The position numbers and the translations under genes were made by a program. DNA of 64,000 bases, from positions 6,273,001 through 6,337,000 of the forward strand of contig JAJFPB010000002.1 of the NCBI GenBank assembly GCA_020881915.1. Direction: 5' to 3'. Source of the DNA: Paramyrothecium sp. XJ0827 (taxonomy: Eukaryota > Ascomycota > Sordariomycetes > Hypocreales > Stachybotryaceae). The notes beneath the pieces are model-generated. The model did not search any database. It was given only the letters and a program-made list of their open reading frames with translations, and had not been told where the DNA came from. Below are positions 22,064 to 33,300 of this stretch, piece after piece; position 1 is the first letter of the stretch; every line of letters starts with the position of its first letter.

Positions 22064-22957
22064 GGACCCTGGTTGTCCTTTTCCAGCCCGACGAGGAGGA
22101 GACTGGAGGCACAGAGGCCATGATCAGCGATGTCCTCTACGACTGTGTCCCCGCGCTGGACCTGATATTGAGCCAGTAAGATTTGACTCAAAAACACCAC
22201 ACCTACCCGCCTGCCCGTGGGTAGGGAATTATTTGATCGAAGTAAAATCTGAACTTGATAAAAAGATGATGTAAAATTTGTGCCCAACAAGTAAGAATGG
22301 AAATTAATCTCCCTTCTATATGTAGGAAACTAATACAGAAACCCTTGAATTAACTCTAGGGTAGCTAAGCAAATGCATTTCCTTTCCACCAAAACACACC
22401 AGCACGTTGTGGCCTCGGAGATCGGGCCTGGCTAGGATGCCACTGTGGCTTGCTAGGAATTCCACGCCGGCGAGCCCGACCACAATTATGTAGCTTACGT
22501 TGACGTGCTTTTCAACATCAAGACTGTCGACCCAGATGTGCGGAAGTGTGTGCACTCCAGCATAGAGCGCCGCTTCCTCGAAGATTGCAGCACTGCCAAA
22601 GCCCCAAAGCCCCCAAAGAGCCCGTCTTCAACCTGGCCATTCGTAGCCCTCTCACCGGCAATGACGACGCCATCGCCGGCCTCATCACCCGCGTCTTCAA
22701 GGACTACTTCGCCTCTGAAGTCCTCGATATGGCATTCACTTGCGCTTGTGAGGACCTCTCTACCCTCGGCGCTCCAAACAGCATCCCTTATACGTACTGG
22801 AATTCTGGCGGCACGTCCCGTGAAGCAAAGGAGCCCTTAGAAGCTCATTGCGACCAACCACTCACCATTCTTCGCGCCGGCCATTTTTCCTAACCTGCAG
22901 ACTGGTGGAGACGACATGGCCATCGCGGTGTCGGCTTTTCTCGTTAAGAATGAATAG
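22064..22957 (+). pseudogene. M20 amidohydrolase relic, C-terminal half
   Basis: Bases 22064-22176 match 32499-32612 (I count eight mismatches in about 114) and read TLVVLFQPDEEETGG, the conserved Glu-Glu motif of the M20 (IAA-amidohydrolase/aminoacylase-like) family. After about 180 bp of unrelated DNA with stops, coding similarity returns: EPDHNYVAYVDVLFNIKTVD then PDVRKCVHSSIERR, APKEPVFNLAIRSPLTGNDD, MAFTCACEDLSTLGA (catalytic-core EDFS-like motif), YTYWNSGGT, and after a frame change NHSPFFAPAIFPNLQTGGDD with the final metal-ligand His, ending at TAG 22955-22957. It is the complement of the N-terminal relic at 32.1 kb: both share only the 114-bp middle. Confidence 0.8.
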
Positions 22958-23720
22958 TTCTTGCTGTCTCTGTGAGGGGCCGTTTCACGGGTTGTGAGGC
23001 AAGGAGTGTAAGGAATGACTACGGTAAAGTTGTGTTGCAAGGGGAGAGGCGAAAGGCCAGTGCCCGAGTTGCCCTGCTTTGTGAGAGAATATCGAGCTAC
23101 CTACTGATGGTAAGGGGTTTACCCTCGGCTCGGGCAAATTCCAGGAGAAACCCAAGATGGCAAATAGAATCGACGCAAGACCTAGAATAATCCAATTCAC
23201 AATATCACTGAGGGCATTGGTAGTCTCTCTTTGGACTATTTTCTACAATCTTGAGCACGTAACCCTTCCAAGATAACTCGAATTCAAGGCAGGAAATCAA
23301 GATGCGTCCGCTATGTCAGGGGCATATTCAAGAAACACCGTGTTGCCTAGCCAAAATCGTGAGTCGACGTATCGACCTGTCTGCGAGACATCGTCCAAGA
23401 AATCCTATCCCCGAGGAAAGTATTAGAGAGGCAGCCAAGACGACGACGAGTGTGCCCAAAAATGCAGAACCCCCCCCCCCCCAATTCTGTCGCTGAAGTG
23501 TACAAAGTTCATGCCAAAAATTGAGGTTGTGAGTGTAAGTGGAAAAAAGAAGTAAGCAAGAACAGTGATCTGACCCATCCCTCCAGTTTGTTCAATGCCC
23601 GCTGCGCGTCTCGTGCCGTAACGTCAGTCGTGATGGTAGCGAGACCATCCAGGACTCATTTTCTGGCGGTCTGGCTGCGCTCCAAGATCCAGCAGTAGTC
23701 GTCGAGGAGTAGTTTCTCTG
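22958..23720. other. No supported gene; short poly-C run
   Basis: Contains a run of about 14 C at 23469-23482. Short frames only. Confidence 0.4.
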
Positions 23721-24029
23721 TCATCTTTCTGGTGGTGGACTCTCGGTCAACCGGCCACTTACTGCGCCCTTCATTCTCGACGAATACATTATGTCCTTGG
23801 TTTCCCCAATCAGGTAATCGAAGAGTTTTGTGAGATACTGCAAGCCCTCAATGGCCACGTCCTCGACACCTCGGTAGCCTTCTAGGGTTTCGCTGATATG
23901 AGCCTGGTCCAGGTTTAGGAATTGGTTCTTGGTGCCGGCGGCCAGGGTGATGAGCTCGCTGAAGGCATTCAACGCGCGGGCCGAAATATAGCTATAAATA
24001 GGCTTTTTCAATCTTGAAACTCGAGACAT
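23721..24029 (-). pseudogene. Unrecognised gene fragment
   Basis: A 102-codon minus-strand frame with protein-like composition: YISARALNAFSELITLAAGT, NLDQAHISETLEGYRGVEDV, LQYLTKLFDYLIGETKDI. A possible upstream exon on the minus strand (24300-24150; ESNRTRVEKSFEGREIALDW, then GTAAGT) does not splice cleanly to it. No family recognised; probably a relic in a region full of relics. Confidence 0.35.
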
Positions 24030-24939
24030 GTCTATTGGCTGTTGCTGTCTGCTTCGCCGCTTCGATGGCCATGACCAGCATGCATCTACCGGGTATATGG
24101 TTGTGTCACTAATCTATACGTCTCTCGTCAAGTGATCTCAAGGACTTACAAAGACTTCGGGACCATTCATCAGCAAAGGCAAGTCTCGGGAGACAGATAG
24201 CTTGCCGCGCGTTTGCCAATCCAAGGCAATCTCTCTACCCTCAAAAGATTTCTCCACCCTGGTTCTATTGGATTCAAATCGTTTGCTGGGGTTCCGAGGC
24301 TCTCAGAAGGCATCCTCTTTTGCAGTCTGTAACATGGTTTGCTTGAATCGGATCAGTACCTGCGGGTGTGACTGAACAGGTATTTAGGTCAATCTCGCAA
24401 GATGGAGTGCTCTCATCATTCTGACTTGGCAGCTGTCGGTTCGCTGGTGTTACTGGGATCGGAAAGGTTGTGCAAAAGAGACTCCCTAGCATTGTAAGAA
24501 GACTTATTACCAGCTTTACCGATTTAACAGTACTAATTGTACCCGAGACAAGGCACCCAATACAGTTAGTGGCAGAGCTTCCCTCACCTCGCGAGTCAGA
24601 CCATCCACTTGATAAATTTGACTTCTAAGTTCGGGTTTGAATACGAACGGTGGGGCCGACACGGAGCCGTACGCTAATATGGCGTACCTGAGAGCCAATT
24701 CCCAGCACCGGTCCCAGCCGTAAAAAAGAGATTGGCTTATTTAGGGGCGGCGGTGCCGGTCTGATCGCATAGGTACCACTTGAGAACTCGAGCCTGGGAG
24801 GGAGCAGAACAAATCCCAGCCCAACTTTATATATGTCAACCTTCACTGAAGTCACAGATACCGCAAGATAGCACGTGGCCAACACCTCAGAGCCCATCAA
24901 CGAACGACAAGACATCAAACGACCGGACGGAACATTCAA
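24030..24939. other. No supported gene
   Basis: Possible upstream debris of the minus-strand fragment at 23.7-24.3 kb, otherwise the 5' flank of the glycosyltransferase relic. Confidence 0.35.
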
Positions 24940-26147
24940 TGACAAACACCAGTAACACCACCGCATTCTCGACATGGTACTCGTCGCCGCCGCCACCGCC
25001 GGAGGACAGGCGGAGAGCCTCGGGGGTTTCTGTCAACAGCACGCCTTTCTTGAAAGGTCAGTAGAGGTGACTGCTAAGTTCGCGATAACTTGAATTTGTC
25101 GCTCGTCAGGAGAGCTACGCAGAGGATGGCCGACTTGACCTGAACATCAACGACTGGACGAAACGCGCGTCGGCTCGACGGTGGACTCAACAGTCGACTC
25201 GACACTCGAATCTCCCCAACGGCCACTGGCGAGATGGTCCTTATCTGAAGCAAGCACCGGTCCTCGCGCCAGGCGCCCGAGAATTTCCTATCAAGCTCAA
25301 TATCGTCATCCAAGTCGTCGGCAGTCGTGGCGATGTCCAGCCGTTTGTCGTACTGACCCGAACATCCAAGGTGCTGCGCCGACGTAGGCAGAGTGACGAG
25401 GAGAGTATGATCGAGCTGGCCAGCGACGTCGATGAAGCTCAGCATTCCTTTGAGACCCGCCCAGAGGCACCGAGACGCTATAGAGAGCTGATCGTGGGGT
25501 TTCTCCTGGCTGTGGTGGCGGGTATTGGGTCTTTGCTTGCGGTCGTCATCACGGGCCTAATTGCCATTCCCTTCGCCTTCACAGAGGGCTCCAGGTCTCT
25601 GCCACGGCTTTAGCCGGGAAGTAAGATACCTCGGCGAGCTCCGTGACTGGAAGTCTGGCCTTATTCTCGGTGTCAAGGTAGTGTGGTTCGGCCTTTACGA
25701 AGGCATTACCGGGTTCTTCATTTTGCCTTTTCGTGACGTCAAACAGTACGGACCGTGTGGCATATTCAGCGGAGTTTTGAAGGCTACCCTCAGTGTGATT
25801 ATTATGGTGTACACAGGTATGTTCTGCGTCTTCATCTCCCGTGCGGCAATTAGCCCTTTTCGTGGACTCAGATCCTTTCACTAGGTATTGAACGCTGACG
25901 CACCCTCACAACAGTCGCCACGGGCATGTGCACGTATCCGTTGATGGGAACGTACAAGACTGTCTGGCGTGCCATCAACCGACACACAAGGCAGTCGATC
26001 ATGAAGGCCCAGTTCGCCGAGGGGCGATTTCTAGTTTCGGAGAGGCGAGCAAGAGGCATCAACGACCAGGTGCTTGTGGAAAAATTCAACACCCTGATGG
26101 CGCAGCAGGCCGGACTGCCCGGTCATACCAAGTGGTGGAAGTACTAG
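24940..26147 (+). pseudogene. Family-28 (sterol glucosyltransferase-like) gene with catalytic core deleted
   Basis: The N-terminal part reads ESYAEDGRLDLNIN (from about 25111) and LNIVIQVVGSRGDVQPFVVL (from about 25290), the hallmark start of fungal GT28 sterol glucosyltransferase-like proteins. It then jumps directly to the C-terminal linker (RRYRELIVGFLLAVVAGIGS), a frame break near 25600, and the typical C-terminus: VRYLGELRDWKSGLILGVKV, WFGLYEGITGFFILPF, a 97-bp intron from about 25816 to 25912, then CTYPLMGTYKTVWRAINRHT and FNTL near the end. The whole UDP-sugar-binding and acceptor core, normally several hundred residues, is absent. An exon 1 from 24940 (MTNTSNTTAF) cannot be spliced in frame to the next exon. 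Nonfunctional by this evidence. Confidence 0.72.
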
Positions 26148-26312
26148 CTACTTAGCAGACAGCAGAATCCAATGTATTGATATTCATAATTAGACCATCT
26201 TTTGGCCGCTGTCTGACTGTTTCCATTGATTCATTGGTGTATTTATACCGCTCCATTCCGCCTACCTGCCAGCATCAGACACGGCGTGCAGCGGCGACGC
26301 CGGAGCATCCGC
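26148..26312. other. Convergent 3' flanks
   Basis: Spacer between the glycosyltransferase relic and the zinc-cluster factor relic; nothing seen. Confidence 0.4.
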
Positions 26313-27470
26313 CTAGCAAGGCCCAACGTGTGCAGCGACTATGACCAGAGTAGCGCCCGAGCCATCAAATATCCAATAGTCGCGGTAGGGGTGCAGCAGA
26401 GCGTTGTAGTAGGGCAAGACGACGAGAGCCTCAGGTCGGTGCTGGTGCAGTGCGTCGATGTGCTCGGCCGAAGCCAGGACTGGCCATGCGATAGCAGTGT
26501 GGACGCCGGCGGCCAATATGGTAGGCGAGTGTGACGGATGAGGGGCGGAAGACTTGAATAGGCGGTGCAAGTAGCGTGTGGTATCGAGACAAGGCTCGAC
26601 AGTGGGCGAGGTGGAGGACGCGTCGGTGGACTCGAGATATTTCCGTAGCCTGAAAGTCTTAGCCCCTCGCCGTCATCCTCGCGATGGGGTGCTGATTGAA
26701 CTCCAGGATGGCGGCCTATGTCAGACCTAAAGAGATCATCCTACATCTCGTTAACAACGGCTCGAATGCCACGGTTGTTATGCATGTAGTCGACAAAGGC
26801 GCCGACGAAGCCACTGAGTGAGTCCATGTAGTCGGTGAGTGTGGCTTCGAGGACGTCCATGGCGACCGTTGACGCGAACAGGAAATCTTCTTGAAGGTTC
26901 GGGGTGGTGTGTCGGCGCCCTTGAAGAGGCCAAGGGCACGTATCTGGAGGGTTGTGGCCTGTAGCCGGAAAACGGTCGCCGTGTCAGGGTTTATGACGGG
27001 CAGATGCAAGGAGGACAGGGCGAGGAGCTGGCCGGGGAGCTAGCCGAGGATGTAAAACATCTGCTGTGGCACTCAAAGTCTTTGCCCATGAAGAGGCGTC
27101 CTTACCCATGTAGCGGCACGAAGCCATCCAAGTCAGAAGTGACGTGCAAGAGGAGTGCCAAGTGGATGGCGGTGAAGACCCCTGGGCCTGGGCTTGCTCC
27201 CTCACCTTCTCCATCACCTACACCATCACCATTGCCGTCGTCTAGCTTGGCCAGTGCTGCCAAACGGCCGGTGCTGATTGTCATGTCTGAGGTCAGAGTT
27301 GCATTCGGTGACGTGCTGTTGTTCGGGTTGGGGTTCGGGTCCGTGTCGAGATCCACATTCAGAGACGTCAGGCAGCATGTTGCGGATAGCACACTTGGTG
27401 CAAGGGGAAATGGCCTCGTCGCACTTGACCCGTCGCTGCTTCCATATTAGGCAACACGTCATCGACTTTC
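26313..27470 (-). pseudogene. Zn(II)2Cys6 transcription factor relic
   Basis: Near 27455 on the minus strand the reading CLIWKQRRVKCDEAISPCTK is a C6 zinc-cluster DNA-binding domain (CxxCKxRRVKCDE...PxCxxC), but the second Cys is Trp and the sixth is missing. Further on, in shifting frames, come FLFASTVAMDVLEATLTDYM and GAFVDYMHNNRGIRA (about 26900-26740), and at the C-terminus HQHRPEALVVLPYYNALLHP and YRDYWIFDGSG with VAAHVGP (about 26460-26315). These match the C-terminal region of fungal C6 regulators of the sterol-uptake-control type (ALVxLAYYAxLLHxxRDFWxF). Frame changes and the ruined zinc site mark it as nonfunctional. It is convergent with the glycosyltransferase relic. Confidence 0.65.
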
Positions 27471-27784
27471 TATGGGTGCGTCTGCTTTCGGGTGGCTTCC
27501 CGGCTCTGTCTCTACATCATAATTCTGAAACTGCTGGCTATGATCATGGATAGGCAGAATCTTGTCCAAATTTAGGAGCCACTCATAGCCGAGGCTATGT
27601 TACATTGTATTATTCACGTGCATTTGATTGGCCCTCTAGCTGGCTCTAAGATGCCTTACAAAAGGCGCAGCACACAGCTCGTGGGGGCGAAGTTCCAAAC
27701 AAAAGCTTTATTAACCCCCCCTATTGCTGTTGCTAACGCTTCTTTGACGCAAGATTTATTACCTGATCTATCGAATGACCTTTG
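27471..27784. other. 5' flank of the DUF3433 gene
   Basis: A 62-codon frame (27597-27785) ends at the TGA that overlaps the ATG of the DUF3433 gene; no other support for it as a gene. Confidence 0.4.
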
Positions 27785-30700
27785 ATGGCAGTCATGGCAG
27801 GCCTAGACAAGATGACACCAAGTACTTTTGCTTCTTTGGACTCGACCAGGGCCATTCAGGAAACTTCAACCTGTTGTGTCAGAAGCCACCTGGACGGTAA
27901 GTTTGATCAATTCTCGGGTATATTACAGGTTCATAGCTAAATTAAGCAGATTCAGGCTCGTTCTTCCCAGAGGCCACCGCTGGGCGAGTTCATCAAGATG
28001 CCATGGGTCAAGATTGCCAACTCACAAATCAAGACCCCTCACCTATTGGAGGACACAACTGGAAGAAAAAGCGCCTCTCAGAATTGAAAAATACATTTTC
28101 ATTTATTTGCGGTTTACTGTTAATGCAAAAGACGCAATCGCCGCATTTGATTCCGACATTGCCCGCCAGTCATAGCGACGAGTCGGTCCACTCCACTGTA
28201 GGAGAATGGACCTCACCTTGGCTTTCAAAGCCTACATTGAGTGCATTTGCTCTCACTTACTCCCTAATGGTCCTCACGGCTGGCCTGCTATACCATTACT
28301 CCGAGGTCCATCAAGGTATTGCCACTCAGCATGAAAAGTATTTCTATGCTTGGAAATACGGCCCAACCGCAGGTAAGCGTGACTTATAGTTTTGATCATA
28401 CTCTAAAATTAATCTATTTAGTAATTACTTTACTAAGCTCTCTATGGTATCGAGTTGACTACATAGTTAAGATCTCTATTCCCTGGGTAGAGATTGAACA
28501 AGGAAAATACTCATTAAATGCGGCTGTCCTGCTTGACTACATTACGCCAATACTTCCAACGGCTATCTGGAAGGCATTAAAGAAGCGGCACTGGGCCATT
28601 GTAATATCTTCCCTCAGCCAGGTCCTCCTGATTGTTGCTGTAAGTATATCTGCTCGCTACCTAGACTATAGCTAATAATAAGTAGACAATTTTCTCTACC
28701 AACCTGCTTCTTCTAACACCAGAAAGATTATCCCTCCAGCGAGATGACTTGAGGAAGAAAAGCGAGATTAAGTTAGCAGATGATATACCTACCAGCTACG
28801 GCCAACCTTGGATCTTAGGCCCGTCAGGGGCCACGATATATACTGCTATACAAACTCGCGGGTTAAATTATCCAAGCGGCACGTCACCAGAAGTGGTCAT
28901 ACCCCAAGTCGACGCCCCCGCAAACCTCGATATACTGGATTATGCTTTTCAGTCCGAGGCTATCAAGATAGATCTTGACTGTGAAGTATTGCCACAGAGA
29001 GCTCTTGATATGCGGATATTTGACGGGTTGCACAAGTGGGAATTGAAAGCAAACATAAGCCTAGATGACTGTTCTCTTGGAGAAGTGACGGTGGCGACAC
29101 TCAGACACGATTATGAAAATCGCACAGAAGTAATCAGCGGGCTCAATTATTACCTTTGTAATAAGCATAATGGCGAAACCGAGCATGGCTCACACTATGG
29201 AAGGAACTTGGGACTCGAAAGCACAGAAGAGGACGTCAGATTGCTTCTAGCAGTAGCAGAGGCTGCTTATTTCCATCCTGGCAAAAACTTGGAGTCCACA
29301 AATGGGAGTGGATCTCCTCAAGTTGCAGCAACAGTCTGCAAACCATTTTACACTGTCCAGAACGTCTTGGTACAGAAGCCAGACGCTCAAAATGGGCTGG
29401 TCCGGTACATTGAACTTGGAAGTTCAATAGAAGGAGCAGCTAAATTACGGCATTTTTCTAATGGCACTCTTGCAAAAGCTTTATGGACTGTCATAGAGAA
29501 TTATGAACAAGTCTTTTTCGAGTCTCCAGGGCATATTATAATGGAACTCATGGCTTCAAAAACAGGTCTTGATGACCTGAAAGTATTCTTAAATGCCAGA
29601 CTGCTGATTGAGACAGCAACAGAGGTCTTGAAGGGTATTGCAACGCAGATTATGCACCAAATTGCAATTCAGTCTACAGATCAAAGCTACTCTGGCCAGG
29701 TCACATACACAGCCAACAGAATACGTGCAACTCTACCCTCTGTAATCGCTGTATGCATTACTTTTGGGTTATTGTCGATGTTCGCAGTTATTATGATCTG
29801 GGTCCGACCTTGCCCAAGCCTGCCAACAGCCCCGGATACGCTATCATCCATGGCCATGAATTTGTCTGGTCCAAAACGCAAAGCAATTATTGCTGCAATC
29901 GATGGAGTCTCCGTCATCCAGTGCTCTAATGAGAGTTCCTGCATCGAGGAATTGGAACATGATTCGTGCAACGAAAAGAGGATGTGGTTATCCGTTCTGA
30001 AACGCCTCACAATTCTTCCAAAACTTTCCGGCTGGCACACATTGGCTGGCACTCGATGGTTTTTCGCTGGTCTGGTTTCTATGCCGTTTGCATTTATTGT
30101 AGCACTGGAAATTATACAGTCAAAATCCGACAAGAATGTAGGATTCCTTGATCTTGACAGAGAAACCGGCTTTCAAGTTCTTCCTTATATCCCTTCATTC
30201 TTTACCATTATTATTGTAACTATGTACTCATCAGTTACTTTTATGGTAAAATTAATGATGCCCTTTATTGTCCTCCGCAAGGGCAAAGCTCCAGCACAAT
30301 CACTGCATGCTGATCTGATGGGGAAGCCGCCTCTCATTGATGCATGTTTCTCTATCAAAGCAGGATACTATATTGTATTGATCTCAACACTAGGAAGCAT
30401 TATTGGGGCGTTCCTTACGATCATTACGTCGAGTATATATACTATAGTGGACGCCCCTAAACTTGAGATTGTTACTGTTCATACGAGCAACGACATAAAC
30501 CTCGGCGGAGAATTCGTTTTAGTCAGCAGCACTACTGAAGTTGCATCTCTAGTAATATTCAGTGGCCTCGAGCAGCTACCTTGGACCTACAAAGACCTTG
30601 TTTTCAGCCATATGAACGTCTCCTCAATCTTAGACGAAGAAACTGAAACCCGGATATTAGTTGTGGATCTGCCTGTTCTTCGCCCAACTTTGAACTGCAC

Positions 30701-31814
30701 AATGGCACATGCGAGTCAATTCAATTTGTCTCAAGCTATATCTATTTCGATAAGACCCGATGAATTCGAGGTTCGACTCGACTACACAGTTCCAGAGAGC
30801 GAGTGGTGTGAAGCTCCACTATCCGAGCGTGGGATATTTCAGTTTACTTTTTTCTTCACCATTGACATGAGGAAGAACCATACTTATTTTGGAACGGCCC
30901 GATCGTACAGATCGGTCGACCAAGGTTGCCCTTCATTCTCCGTCATGACCGGCTCTGCTCAGGTCTTGGGACCGATAGATAACTCAAACACAGGTTATGG
31001 CGTTGACCTGGACGCTCAAATGCTTATCTGCTATCAAAACGTTGAGAAAGTCAGAGCGAAGGTCCAGTTCAGTCTCCCTGGCTTCAAAGTTGATACGAGG
31101 CAACCTCCCCAGGTGGTCGAATCGTCGGCTGTGAGGATAAAGAATAATAATGGCAGTGAAAGGTTCGACTTTGACTTGTCCGAGCTAATGGACGGCCGTA
31201 TCCGAGCTGCCAGTCCGCTATCTAAGCATGTTCCCGGCGTCTTCAGAGCTGCAGACACACAGGACAAGAATACAGATGAGGGTTTCAAAGCGCTCATGCC
31301 CAGTGCCGACGGGGTTTCTTTGAAAGAGCTTGCTATACAGGATGGTATGGATAAGTTCTACAAGGCAGCAAACAGAGTTTATAAGGGGTACGTAGCGCAA
31401 GTCATGAATCTCGACATGAGAAACAACAACAACGCTACATTCTCATCCAGCATCAATGGCACTTTAAAGGAAGCAGGCAACAAGAGGTGGAAACAAGATA
31501 GGACCTCTAAGACTATTTTACAGGTTATGCTGGCTATGATGATCGTTTCTAGCATTGCCACAAGGTTCATGCTGCCGATTAAGCCAGTGTTGCTTTGGAA
31601 TCCATGCTCGATTGCGGGAACAGGATCCCTTATTATTGGGGGGTCTTTAATAAAAGTTCAAGCCAAGATATCCATGGAGAAAAAGGATATGAAAAAGCGA
31701 CTACTTGAAATATTTAATGGGAAGCAATATACACTTAAGTGGTGGGAAAATGAAGATGGAAGCTTAAGATATCGTATCGACGAGGATGTAGGAGAGAACC
31801 GGGTAAAAAGATGA
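27785..31814 (+). CDS. DUF3433-family multi-pass membrane protein
   Basis: Four exons: 27785-27896, 27950-28372, 28422-28639 and 28686-31814, with introns of 53, 49 and 46 bp, each with GTAAG donors. All junctions keep frame and give 1293 residues with no stop. The N-terminal part is soluble. Hydrophobic segments lie near residues 134-155 (SAFALTYSLMVLTAGLLYH), 179-195, 236-262, 599-626, 709-728, 750-782, 812-839 and 1200-1222. The signature KYFYAWKYGPTA ... LLSSLWYRVDYIVKISIPW ... LLDYITPILPTAIWKALKKR is the repeat of the fungal DUF3433 family, which occurs twice in full-length members; the second copy is around residues 730-840. Several extracytosolic N-x-S/T sites are present. Function is unknown; members are large fungal plasma- or endomembrane proteins. 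This is the longest clearly intact gene here. Confidence 0.88.
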
Positions 31815-32076
31815 AATTTCAACCATCTAGATCCGGGTAGTGTGGTTTTTCATGGCTATTCTAGAGCGGATATATATTGGCAATTGTTCTCCATAGCAAA
31901 GGCCTATGCTGCGAGGCTATGTGTTTTCCAAATCCTCTTCTCTGCCTCCAGGTCCCCCTCCCCTCCCACCCCTACCCCAAGCCCAGGCGTCGCGTTATTG
32001 TCGTCGCCGAAACTAAACTAGCGAACTAGCTTACTTGCTCGGTCAAGCACAGTCACCCCTCTCTCTCTCCAGCAAT
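31815..32076. other. Spacer
   Basis: 3' flank of the DUF3433 gene and 5' flank of the M20 relic, pyrimidine-rich just before 32077. No feature. Confidence 0.4.
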
Positions 32077-32815
32077 ATGTCCCGAGACTCCGACATCCTA
32101 CGATCCATCATCAAGGCCCACCGCCCCAACATAGTCACATGGGCCGACTTTTACCGCGAGGTGCACGGCAATCCCGATATCTCCGGCATGGAGGCCGACA
32201 CTGCAAAGCTCGTGGCCGAGCACCTGCGCCGGCTAGGCTATCAAGTCCACAAAGATATCGGTGGCCACGGCGTGGTGGTGTGCTGCAGAATGGACCCGGC
32301 AAGATGGTTCTTATGCGCGCCGAGCTCCATGCTCTGCCTATCCTTGGGCAGATGGATGTACCCTATAGAATTGAGAAATGCATGATAGATCGATACGGCA
32401 ACGAGAGGCCTGTGATGCATGCTTGCGGCCACGACATGAATTTGGCGGCCCTCCTAGCCTCTGCAGCTCTACTCCGCTCCGCCGCCCGTCGCTGGGCCGG
32501 GACCCTGGTTGTCCTTTTCCAGCCCGACGAGGAGGAGACTGGAGGCGCAGAGGCCATGATCAACGATGGCCTCTACGACCGTGTCCCCGCGCCGGACCTG
32601 GTGCTGAGCCAGCGCGTCGTGCCCTCGCCAGCGGGAACCGTCGCCATTCGGTCCGGTCCCGTCTTGGTGGCTGCCGATTCTCTCCAGGTCCGCGTTATCG
32701 GCGGGCCCTGCGATGGTAGCATCAACATACAACTTTGCGTCGACTCCATTCCTCTCGCCATGTGCACGTTCCAAGGAGGGACGGCAACTGGGAAGTCCCA
32801 AAACTCAAGATAAAC
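32077..32815 (+). pseudogene. M20 amidohydrolase relic, N-terminal half
   Basis: Starts MSRDSDILRSIIKAHRPNIV and TWADFYREVHGNPDISGMEA, a typical M20 amidohydrolase beginning. Near 32275 a single-base change shifts frame; the other frame continues VLQNGPGKMVLMRAELHALP, ERPVMHACGHDMN (metal-binding Cys and His), TLVVLFQPDEEETGGAEAMI (catalytic Glu pair) and DLVLSQRVVPSPAGTVAIRS. In this last motif the metal-ligand His of the usual GQHVVP block is Arg. Similarity stops soon after VRVIGGPC ... QLCVDSIPLAM; the whole C-terminal half is missing. With a frameshift, a lost ligand and truncation this is a pseudogene. Its C-terminal counterpart, in another copy, is at 22.1-23.0 kb. Confidence 0.8.
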
Positions 32816-32848
32816 TGAATCGGCTGTCAGTAAGCGAGGAATCACACG

Positions 32849-33300
32849 TCATTCAAGAGGCATCGGGGCGGGGACCGTACTGTCAGGCTCGTTCCCGAGC
32901 TCAATGACATCAACATAGTTCAGGGCCCTTTTCTTGAGCTCAAGGACGGCAGTAAACGTGTTGGTCCGGTTGTTATTGGCTCAGTTCAGGCCTATGTGCA
33001 ATTTGTCAGTCACGAAATCAGGCGCCGTGGCTTTCAATACATACCAACGGAGGTTGGAGCACCCATTTCAGCTGTGTTAAGTGGATGCTGTTAGTTCACA
33101 CGGACCCTAGTACTGACGAAGGAGTAGATCACAGAACTCACCGATGAGGTCGAAGAAAAAGACTTGACTTACGACGTGCCTATGGGTGCCGGATCCAGTG
33201 GTACAGCATTCTTTCGGAGAGAAGCTGGGACCGAGTAGATTGGACCGGCAGCAACAGCAGTGACAGCCGCAAAACTGACAAGAAAAGATTGGCTGACCAT
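32849..33300 (-). pseudogene. Secreted GH79-type glycosidase relic
   Basis: The ATG at 33300 opens a signal peptide (QSFLVSFAAVTAVAAGPIYS) followed by SLRKNAVPLDPAPIGTS, which resembles the start of fungal GH79 beta-glucuronidase-like enzymes (VPLDPAPVGIS). A GTAAGT donor follows; the next readable piece is EMGAPTSVG, another donor, and then NNNRTNTFTAVLELKKRALN with YVDVIELGNEPDS, containing the acid/base Glu in the NEP motif of these enzymes. A stop comes at 32851. The part that normally lies between the N-terminus and the NEP motif, and everything after it, is missing, and the exons do not join in frame. A truncated relic. Confidence 0.6.

Noticed and set aside
23469..23482. Poly-C run as a functional element
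   Set aside because: An isolated homopolymer with no coding or regulatory context.
28749..31814. Membrane protein starting at 28749
   Set aside because: Three upstream exons join in frame and carry the DUF3433 signature; 28749 is an internal codon.
22064..32815. One M20 gene simply split by an insertion
   Set aside because: The C-terminal half lies to the left of the N-terminal half on the same strand and both contain the same 114-bp middle, so two copies are needed.
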